A stretch of DNA of 12,762 bases from assembly GCA_016191715.1 (NCBI GenBank), contig JACPVN010000223.1, positions 1 through 12,762 of the forward strand, written 5' to 3'. Positions 1 to 5,429 of the stretch are shown here, one piece after another; the stretch's first letter is position 1; each line of letters starts with the position of its first letter. A program made the position numbers and the translations under genes. This DNA comes from Ignavibacteriota bacterium. Its GTDB lineage: Bacteria; Bacteroidota; Ignavibacteria; UBA10030; SZUA-254. Under the pieces are notes generated by a model. That model was not told where the DNA came from and made no database searches. It saw only the letters and a program-made list of their open reading frames with translations.

Positions 1-183
1 CCAAAGTCTTGAGGGCAAGAACGAATGTAACCCGAGATGACGATACGTTCTTGTTTCATTTCTTTCTACTTCCTTTAGATTACGGTAGTAGATAGGGATA
101 TAACGATAAGTAAGGTCATCAAAAACAGGAGAAAGAGCACCATAAGTTTTATCAATCCCAACGCGAAGCATAAGAGCTTTCAT
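1..183 (-). CDS. Nmad3-like protein, N-terminal part only (runs off the window)
   Basis: The reverse strand is open from an ATG at 183 to the window edge, giving 61 codons and no stop. The protein begins MKALMLRVGIDKTYG, followed by 'PVFDDLTYRYIPIYY' and later 'ETRTYRHLG'. From memory, this RVGID...PIF-D-F-YIPI...TYG/R arrangement is the start of the nucleotide modification associated domain 3 (Nmad3), a family predicted by comparative genomics to act with DNA-base modification systems; its biochemistry is not established. The start overlaps the stop of the upstream gene as ATGA (TGA at 180-182), so translation is probably coupled; a GGGGG tract lies upstream of the start. The catalytic part of any such protein is outside the window, so function is inferred from the N-terminus only. 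Confidence 0.6.
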   Translation of the reverse strand, partial: MKALMLRVGIDKTYGALSPVFDDLTYRYIPIYYRNLKEVERNETRTYRHLGLHSFLPSRLW

Positions 184-782
184 CTGACGGTAGCCCCCAA
201 ACGTTTAAGTTCTTGTAGGCAATTCTTGAGAACATTACGTTTACCCTTAAAATGCTGAAGGATGTCAACAGTTTCTCGAGAGGAAAGAGTACGTATTCTG
301 ATATGCTTTGCAGAATCGGGGTTGGTCATTTTAGTCAATGGATAGGCATCTGAAAACGAGTAAAGTTTGGTCTCGCCTTGTACAGCCCAGTGTGTGTGAG
401 AACCCTTCCGTCTCAATAGTGCTTTCTCCTTGACGATGTATCCAACAATGTATCGGTGCTTGTAAAATTTATCCATCGAGGGATTCTTGCAAGTTGTGAA
501 CAAGAATAGATATTTTTCATCTGATTTAAGAAAGGGGACGATGTTATTTGATTGATAACATTCGCTACAGAAGTTCTCGGCACGTTCCTCGATGTGTGGT
601 TCGGTTTTGTGTCCGTGTCCCTGTTCGTTTGTAAGGTCTCGAATAGGATGCTCTGAAAGCGGAGAATGAAAGAAAAATTGTAATCGTCCGGTTTGACGAA
701 GATTTGACATCTGAAAGTACTGCGAACAGTCCGTAACAATATTCTTCGACGGTGATTTTGGTTTTGCACAGTTACTATTCAA
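180..782 (-). CDS. uncharacterised 200-aa protein coupled to the Nmad3-like gene
   Basis: I do not recognise this family with certainty. The start is TTG at 782, chosen because a strong Shine-Dalgarno (AGAGGAG, minus strand, 796-790) lies 7 nt upstream; the first in-frame ATG (residue 25, position 710) lacks such a site. Visible features are a His-rich stretch at residues 56-63, a CxxC pair (C72, C75), then an alternating beta-type segment (residues 90-150) with 'RYIVGYIVKEK' and 'HWAVQGETKLYSFSDAYPL'. That pattern of 'RyIvGyI ... GH/H-av-G ... ly-f-dA-pl' resembles small beta-barrel nucleic-acid-binding domains of the PUA/EVE kind; this is inference. A basic helical tail follows (residues 160-200). 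No signal peptide or membrane segment. Its stop overlaps the start of the Nmad3-like gene, so the two likely act together. The AT-richer codons compared with the M2 peptidase gene hint at acquisition by transfer. Confidence 0.75.
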   Translation of the reverse strand: MNSNCAKPKSPSKNIVTDCSQYFQMSNLRQTGRLQFFFHSPLSEHPIRDLTNEQGHGHKTEPHIEERAENFCSECYQSNNIVPFLKSDEKYLFLFTTCKNPSMDKFYKHRYIVGYIVKEKALLRRKGSHTHWAVQGETKLYSFSDAYPLTKMTNPDSAKHIRIRTLSSRETVDILQHFKGKRNVLKNCLQELKRLGATVR

Positions 783-789
783 AAGTATT

Positions 790-796
790 CTCCTCT
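790..796 (-). promoter_or_regulatory. ribosome binding site that decides a TTG start
   Basis: AGAGGAG on the minus strand, 7 nt before the TTG at 782. It is the strongest Shine-Dalgarno at this end of the window and supports TTG over the downstream ATG for the 200-aa gene. Confidence 0.7.
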
Positions 797-1010
797 GGTT
801 TTGAGTGTCTGCATGTATCTACACGAGTAGTTTTGGATACGGATAGTCTTGCAGTTATTACTTTTTCGGATACAAAAAATATCATTTTTTCCTTTCCTTC
901 TTTTTTGAGTCGAACTATGGCGCTTGCTTAGCAAATACAGTATTTATTTCAGCGTGAACTTAACAAATCTTCTTTTTAAAAACAAAGAAAAATCCACAAC
1001 AAACTCCTCT

Positions 1011-1039
1011 TTGGAGAACAAGCGAACCCTTTTTATATT
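1011..1039 (+). promoter_or_regulatory. candidate promoter of the M2 peptidase gene
   Basis: TTGGAG (1011-1016), a 17-nt spacer and TATATT (1034-1039) lie about 45 nt before the ATG. The same bases also fit the Bacteroidetes-type pattern: TTTG at 1010-1013, about 20 nt, then TATATTG. This is only a sequence match, and such matches arise by chance in AT-rich DNA. Confidence 0.3.
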
Positions 1040-1082
1040 GCTTCCCGCATTAATCACCATCGAAAAGAAAAAGGAACATTCC

Positions 1083-2873
1083 ATGAAATCTCTTTTGGTA
1101 TTCACACTGTTGTTGCTTCCCTTCGTCGTATTGAGTCAATCGAATGTGAAGGAAGAAGCGGCGGAATTTATCAAGATGTATAACTCACTCTATCAGAAAA
1201 TCAGTACCGTCTCGGCTGAAGCACAATGGGCTTCGAGTACCGATGTAACGGAACAGCACACCGGAGAACGCATCGGCGCGGACAAAGCGTCGGCGGCGTT
1301 TTCGGGAAGTCCGTACGTTGTAACGCGTGCGCAGGCATTGCTCGCCCGTCAATCGGAGTTGGACGAACTGACCGTTCGTCAGTTGAAGAAAATTCTCTAC
1401 ATCGCATCGCATTACCCGGGCACCATTCCCGACCTCGTCAACCAGCGAGTGACGGCTGAAGCAAACCAAAGCGCCGTGCTTGATGGCTTCACATTTTGTT
1501 ATGAAAAGCAAGGGAACAATTGCGTGAAGACAACCACACCAAATCAACTCGACGAAGTTCTTCGCACTTCCACCGATTTGGCAGAGCGGAAACACGCGTG
1601 GGAAGTTTCCAAGCAAACCGGTCCCGCGCTGAAAGAGGGACTTGTGAAATTGCAAGGTCTCCGCAACAACATGGCGCGTGAGATGAAGTATTCTTCCTAC
1701 TTCGGATTGGAAGTTTCCGACTACGGCATGAATGTTCCGGAAATGATGCAGTTGCTTTCTTCGAGTGTGGATGCGTTGATGCCGCTCTATCAACAACTGC
1801 ATTGCTGGACGAAATACAAACTCGCGGAAAAATACAAACAACCGGTGCCGAAAAAAATTCCGGCACACTGGCTCGGCAATCGCTGGTCGCAGGCGTGGCC
1901 CGGAATTGTTGAACTTGTTGACCTTGATAATCTTTTCAAAGACAAATCTTCCGAGTGGATAATCAAACAGGCAGAACGATTTTATGTTTCGTTGGGAATG
2001 CCGGAACTTCCTCCGTCGTTCTGGGCAAAATCGGATTTGTACGAACTTCCTCCCGATGCAACACGTAAGAAAAACACGCACGCCTCTGCATGGCATATGG
2101 ATTTGGACAAAGACGTTCGCTCGCTCATGAGCGTGAAACCGGATTACGATTGGTTCGAAACAACGCATCACGAACTCGGACACATCTACTATTATATGGC
2201 GTACTCCAACCCTGATGTTCCGGTGGTTCTGCGTGAAGGTGCAAACCGTGCGTTCCATGAAGCGGTCGGCGATTTGATTGGCATTGCTGCGCGGCAGGTT
2301 CCGTACTTAAAAGAAATCGGCGTGATGCCGAAGGAGATGAAGATTGATGAAACGCAGTGGCTCCTGGCTGAAGCGCTCGATAATGCGGTCGTGTTTATTC
2401 CGTGGTCAGCGGGAACAATGTCGCACTGGGAATGGGACCTCTATGAAAATAATCTTTCACCGAACGAATACAATAAACGATGGTGGGAATATGTCGCGAA
2501 GTTTCAGGGCGTAGAGCCGCCGCAAGAACGGGGCGAAGAGTTCTGCGACGCGGCAACAAAAACACACATCAACGACGACCCGGCAGGGTATTATGATTAC
2601 TCGCTCGCGTTCCTCATCAAATACCAACTTCACAATTACATCGCGAAAAACATTTTGAAACAAAACCCGCATAATTGCAACTACTACGGCAACAAAGAAG
2701 TCGGGACGTGGTTGTGGGATTTGCTGAAACTCGGCGCAACAAAAGACTGGCGTCAGGTCATCAAAGAAAAAACCGGTGAAGATATTTCACCCAAAGCAAT
2801 GCTTGAATATTTCGCGCCGATTGAAAAGTATTTGAAGAAAGAAAATCGCAAGCGTGAGGTGAGTTGGGAATGA
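1083..2873 (+). CDS. secreted M2-family metallopeptidase (ACE-like peptidyl-dipeptidase A)
   Basis: A zinc peptidyl-dipeptidase that should remove C-terminal dipeptides from peptides outside the cytoplasm. The ATG at 1083 (596 aa) is preferred to an upstream in-frame TTG at 924: it has AAGGA 7 nt upstream and starts a clean Sec signal peptide (MKS, hydrophobic residues 4-17, likely cut near S18). The zinc site is visible as HHELGH (His363 and His367 bind zinc, Glu364 is the catalytic base), and FHEAVGD supplies the third ligand Glu393, as in human ACE ('HHEMGH' and 'FHEAIGD'). The conserved REGAN precedes it. H495 and Y506 probably match ACE His513 and Tyr523, which stabilise the transition state. 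The length equals one ACE catalytic domain, with no transmembrane anchor, so a periplasmic or secreted enzyme is expected. Its physiological substrate is unknown; nutrient peptide use is likely. Confidence 0.95.
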   Translation: MKSLLVFTLLLLPFVVLSQSNVKEEAAEFIKMYNSLYQKISTVSAEAQWASSTDVTEQHTGERIGADKASAAFSGSPYVVTRAQALLARQSELDELTVRQLKKILYIASHYPGTIPDLVNQRVTAEANQSAVLDGFTFCYEKQGNNCVKTTTPNQLDEVLRTSTDLAERKHAWEVSKQTGPALKEGLVKLQGLRNNMAREMKYSSYFGLEVSDYGMNVPEMMQLLSSSVDALMPLYQQLHCWTKYKLAEKYKQPVPKKIPAHWLGNRWSQAWPGIVELVDLDNLFKDKSSEWIIKQAERFYVSLGMPELPPSFWAKSDLYELPPDATRKKNTHASAWHMDLDKDVRSLMSVKPDYDWFETTHHELGHIYYYMAYSNPDVPVVLREGANRAFHEAVGDLIGIAARQVPYLKEIGVMPKEMKIDETQWLLAEALDNAVVFIPWSAGTMSHWEWDLYENNLSPNEYNKRWWEYVAKFQGVEPPQERGEEFCDAATKTHINDDPAGYYDYSLAFLIKYQLHNYIAKNILKQNPHNCNYYGNKEVGTWLWDLLKLGATKDWRQVIKEKTGEDISPKAMLEYFAPIEKYLKKENRKREVSWE

Positions 2874-2935
2874 GAAACGTGTTTAGTGTTCTTTCGGCTC
2901 TCATCAACTCATCCCTCATCGAGGTGATCCAAAAA

Positions 2936-2965
2936 GTAGGTAGGACAGGCGTCCCTACCTGTCCT
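2936..2965 (+). repeat. REP-like hairpin E1 (GTAGG foot)
   Basis: GTAGG (2936-2940) leads into AGGACAGG (2942-2949), loop CGTCCCTA, then CCTGTCCT (2958-2965): a perfect 8-bp stem. It sits in the 191-bp gap between the peptidase stop and the next gene's start, 17 nt from which no other functional sequence is evident. It forms an inverted pair with element E2. Confidence 0.65.
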
Positions 2966-2995
2966 GTTAGTGAGTATGAGACAAATGGGACAGGG

Positions 2996-3019
2996 ACAGA
3001 AAAGGATTTCTTTCCTACC
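2996..3019 (-). repeat. REP-like hairpin E2 (GTAGG foot, minus orientation)
   Basis: Read on the minus strand: GGTAGG, AAAGAAA, loop TCCT, TTTCTGT; a 7-bp stem with one mismatch. It forms an inverted pair with E1, so 2939-3019 begins GGTAGGA and ends TCCTACC, similar to a BIME. Bases 2996-3022 are also a near-copy (25 of 27 bases) of 3133-3159. Confidence 0.55.
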
Positions 3020-3064
3020 ACCGTTCGGGCTTTTTTTCCCGCACCGAGCAAGGGGTTACGTACC

Positions 3065-3973
3065 ATGCAAAGGAATCGTCATCATGTTAATTACCAACAC
3101 GTGTTCAAGCAAATACTTTCGCTTCTACTCAGACAGAAAAGGATTTCTGTCCTACTACCCTTATTGGCGCTGCTAATGGTAAGCAATTTCACCCTTGCTC
3201 AACTTCCCCTTCTCGAATCTTATCCGGTCATGGATTCGGTTATCCGGTATCCGGTGCGACAGGAAAGTCTTATGGTGCTTTGCAAGAAAAAAATATCCGA
3301 ACGGCATATTACGTTTGTTGGTGTTCGCGGGATGGACAACGTACTGCTCGTTGCGGTGACACTCGAACCGATTGCAAATGTCAACAAAGATATTTCACTC
3401 ACCGTACAATTCACGGGAATCAACCCGAAGCCGGGAAAAGTGGAAACGTGGGGATATGTCTATGACCGAAACCACGACGGAAAGATTGATTATCTTTCCC
3501 TGCTCGGCGGTGCGGCTCCATTCTGGGCGAATGACGTACCGGAATATTTTCCCGGTCGCGGCGTTGCAATGGACATGGACCAAATGGAAATGTTTGTCAG
3601 TCACTCTGACCTTGTGTTTAATCACTGGGCTGATGATAATTACGACGGCAAACTTGACGGCGTCATCCATGTTGATATGTTTGAGGAGCGCGATTGGGTG
3701 AAGCGACGACTAATGGTGCGAAGCAGTAAGTTCAATGACGAGTACGATGATATCACTTCATTCCGCAAACGCCCCGGAGACCTTGAAGATACAATCGAAG
3801 TGAACGAGAGCGGCGTTCCGTACATTCCCATCGGAAAGCCGAAGGAAGAAATCAACAAGAAAATGTTCGAGGAGAAAACGGCGATACTTGATTTGTTGAA
3901 CAAAGCGGTCGTCTCGTGCAATCTTTCAAAAAAACTACGCGGCGTACCGATAACAAAACGTGAAGAGCAGTAA
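3065..3973 (+). CDS. secreted protein with two EF-hand-like DxNxDG loops
   Basis: I do not recognise a named family. The chosen start is ATG 3065 (302 aa), with AGGGG at 3051-3055 in front. The frame is open further upstream to an ATG at 2870 that overlaps the peptidase stop, but that stretch runs through repeat elements and has no protein character. The N-terminus has a basic lead (about residues 1-27), a hydrophobic core (28-44) and a plausible signal-peptidase site 'TLA|Q' near residue 45. The mature part has two loops, DRNHDGKID (134-142) and DDNYDGKLD (190-198), matching the calcium-binding D-x-N-x-D-G pattern of EF-hand/dockerin-like loops, though neither has an acidic residue at position 12. 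There is no lipobox Cys and no membrane segment after the signal. It may share a transcript with the peptidase, 191 bp upstream. Confidence 0.75.
   Translation: MQRNRHHVNYQHVFKQILSLLLRQKRISVLLPLLALLMVSNFTLAQLPLLESYPVMDSVIRYPVRQESLMVLCKKKISERHITFVGVRGMDNVLLVAVTLEPIANVNKDISLTVQFTGINPKPGKVETWGYVYDRNHDGKIDYLSLLGGAAPFWANDVPEYFPGRGVAMDMDQMEMFVSHSDLVFNHWADDNYDGKLDGVIHVDMFEERDWVKRRLMVRSSKFNDEYDDITSFRKRPGDLEDTIEVNESGVPYIPIGKPKEEINKKMFEEKTAILDLLNKAVVSCNLSKKLRGVPITKREEQ
3132..3155 (-). repeat. REP-like hairpin E3, inside signal-peptide codons
   Basis: Plus strand: GACAGAAA (3132-3139), loop AGGA, TTTCTGTC (3144-3151), a perfect 8-bp stem ending in CCTAC. On the minus strand this is a GTAGG foot plus hairpin. 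The 27-nt block 3133-3159 repeats 2996-3022 with two mismatches. It is in frame within the hypothetical secreted gene and encodes RQKRISVLLP at the start of the signal peptide. Confidence 0.6.
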
Positions 3974-4004
3974 TACAAGGGGATCTCTAAAAATCCATAT
4001 GCTC

Positions 4005-4029
4005 GGTTCTGCGTCCTCGCAGAACCTAC
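4005..4029 (-). repeat. REP-like hairpin E4 (GTAGG foot, minus orientation)
   Basis: GGTTCTGCG (4005-4013), loop TCCT, CGCAGAACC (4018-4026): a perfect 9-bp, GC-rich stem ending in CCTAC (4025-4029). On the minus strand this is GTAGG followed by the hairpin. It lies 32 bp after the stop of the secreted protein and could also act as a terminator stem, but no T-run follows directly. Confidence 0.7.
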
Positions 4030-4047
4030 AACACGTATCACTTAATG

Positions 4048-4069
4048 CACACGGCGGGGACGCCGTGTG
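4048..4069. repeat. hairpin E5, perfect 9-bp palindrome
   Basis: CACACGGCG (4048-4056), loop GGGA, CGCCGTGTG (4061-4069). The loop matches the TCCY-type loop of the other elements on the complementary strand, and it sits 21 bp from E4, but there is no GTAG foot. A T-rich run (TTGTTTTTT, about 4079-4087) follows 9 nt downstream, so it may terminate transcription from the upstream plus-strand genes. Confidence 0.65.
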
Positions 4070-4111
4070 GAGCGGTGGTTGTTTTTTAGAACCCCCAAGA
4101 AATCCTAGCAC

Positions 4112-5395
4112 ATGGAGAAAGCGGGATTTCCGTTAGTGAAACCCCGCTTTTCTTCTTTTCCGAAGATTACGTTTGATGTTGATGAACTCCATCTCGAGGA
4201 AATAAAATCACTTCCGTGGAAGCATCCCATCACCGAGTGGCGCGAGTTGGGAATCAAGCATCTCGAAATCAAACGCGGCATCGGAAGACATCCTGTCATC
4301 TTCATCGAAATCGGAAACCATAATTACGTCATCAAAGAACTTGGGTACGATGTTGCACTGCGAGAAGTGAATAACTACAAGCAAATGCTTGGCAAAGGAA
4401 TTCACACACTCATTCCGGTCGGGTGTGTTGCGCGGGAAGAGGCTCCCTTGCAAGTTTCTACACAAGTCGGCGAACAATACGAACGGAATATTGCCGGGCA
4501 TACCGTCACGCTTCTCGTTGATCGCGTCCTTCCCGATTCACAACTCTATCGCCGTGCATTCACGTTTGAAAACAGGAAACGTATTTGGGATGCGATTGTG
4601 GATTTGTTTGTCGAAATGCATTCGAACGGAGTGTATTGGGGTGATGCGTCGCTGTATAACACGCTTATCAAATTCATCAAGTTGGATGTTCCGTTCATCG
4701 GAAAGAAGACGCAACTCAAAGCAATTCTTGCCGATGCGGAAACAGTGGAAGTGCGCTACACTCTCAGCGATTCTATGCGCTACGCGGATGTGAATTTCTT
4801 TTTTGAATCAATGGAATGGATTAATGAAGACCTTCGTTCCGAAGGAATACTTCGTGATGAATTTTCTACCGAGATGGATAAAGTTTATGTCCGGGAAAAC
4901 TATGAACGGTTATATGAAGTCGCTCAGCGAAGCAAAGCGTTCGAGCAGACAAGTTCGCTTAACATGAAGCAGGTGCTTGGAACTGTTCGTGAAGCCGTGT
5001 ATCTCGACACACTACAGAAACATATCGAAGAACATAAATGGTATCTCAGCGAACAGAAGCGGAGCGAGATCCGCTTCTCCGACGCATCACAGGATTGGCT
5101 GTCCAACATTTTTATTCCGATGTGCGAGTTGTTCAAAGCGGAAGGTGTGGTTGATGTCTTCCCCGGAAAAACTGCTTCTGATTTGTATGTGGAAATCATG
5201 ACGCACAAATATTATCTTAGTCAAAAGAAGCAATCCGATGTCGGAATGATTCTCGCAATGCGGAACTATGCGAAACAATTCGGCACGAAGAAACCGCCGC
5301 GCGGGTTCTGGCAACGCGTGTCGCGAAAGATGTTGAAGATTCTGGGTGTGCGGGAACAATTGTTGTTGAATGTTAGATTTAATACCGAAGTGTAA
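4112..5395 (+). CDS. DUF4032 kinase-like protein
   Basis: A cytoplasmic 427-aa protein of the DUF4032 family, whose front half has a protein-kinase-like fold; no substrate is known to me. Kinase-type signals in order: a G-I-x-R-H-P strand pair (56-61), VIKE with the ATP-site Lys75, a helix-C Glu85 (REVNNY), a catalytic-loop equivalent WGDASLYNT (Asp178, Asn183), and a metal-binding DAE (Asp208) in place of DFG. The C-terminal half has the two family-typical repeats HKWYLSE (308-314) and HKYYLSQ (365-371), the second followed by SDVG and an 'A--NY' helix. All key residues are present, so it may bind ATP. No signal peptide. The ATG at 4112 has no clear Shine-Dalgarno, and the E4/E5 hairpins occupy its leader. 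It converges with priA with a gap of 34 bp. Confidence 0.85.
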   Translation: MEKAGFPLVKPRFSSFPKITFDVDELHLEEIKSLPWKHPITEWRELGIKHLEIKRGIGRHPVIFIEIGNHNYVIKELGYDVALREVNNYKQMLGKGIHTLIPVGCVAREEAPLQVSTQVGEQYERNIAGHTVTLLVDRVLPDSQLYRRAFTFENRKRIWDAIVDLFVEMHSNGVYWGDASLYNTLIKFIKLDVPFIGKKTQLKAILADAETVEVRYTLSDSMRYADVNFFFESMEWINEDLRSEGILRDEFSTEMDKVYVRENYERLYEVAQRSKAFEQTSSLNMKQVLGTVREAVYLDTLQKHIEEHKWYLSEQKRSEIRFSDASQDWLSNIFIPMCELFKAEGVVDVFPGKTASDLYVEIMTHKYYLSQKKQSDVGMILAMRNYAKQFGTKKPPRGFWQRVSRKMLKILGVREQLLLNVRFNTEV

Positions 5396-5429
5396 TCAGT
5401 TATTGCAACGCGTTTTTCACTGACGATGG

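Larger units (their letters stand above)
783..1082. other. divergent intergenic spacer, 300 bp
   Basis: This separates the minus-strand modification-type pair from the plus-strand peptidase and should hold both promoters. It is AT-rich, with poly-T/poly-A runs at about 885-906 and 970-990. The plus-strand frame is open from a TTG at 924 into the peptidase, but that stretch has no signal-peptide or family character and is treated as non-coding. Apart from a candidate plus-strand promoter (1011-1039) and the two ribosome binding sites, I see no hairpin, repeat or RNA gene. Confidence 0.6.

Noticed and set aside
924..1082. In-frame 53-codon extension of the M2 peptidase from a TTG
   Set aside because: It would bury the signal peptide, has no ribosome binding site, and the ATG at 1083 has a good AAGGA and a clean signal sequence.
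1185..2258. A 357-codon open frame on the minus strand opposite the M2 peptidase
   Set aside because: It is a shadow frame of a gene with a complete ACE-like motif set; its translation is rich in Arg, His, Phe and Cys with no domain character.
3026..3041. CGGG-T-run-CCCG as a rho-independent terminator
   Set aside because: Only a 4-bp stem, and the T-run lies in the loop rather than after the stem.
2864..3064. In-frame extension of the secreted protein back to TTG 2864 or ATG 2870 (overlapping the peptidase stop)
   Set aside because: The extension reads through repeat elements and would place the signal peptide about 95 residues into the protein. The open frame is probably chance.
2936..4069. 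The repeats as a CRISPR array or tandem satellite
   Set aside because: The units differ in stem sequence, spacing and orientation, with genes between them; there is no regular repeat-spacer pattern and no cas gene.
4123..4176. AAAGCGGG ... CCCGCTTT inverted repeat as another REP element
   Set aside because: It lies within the first codons of the DUF4032 gene, has a long loop of about 16 nt, and has no GTAG foot or TCCY loop.
5396..5429. A shared bidirectional terminator between the DUF4032 and priA genes
   Set aside because: The 34-bp gap holds no convincing stem with a T-run; only a 5-bp TCAGT/ACTGA match with a long loop.
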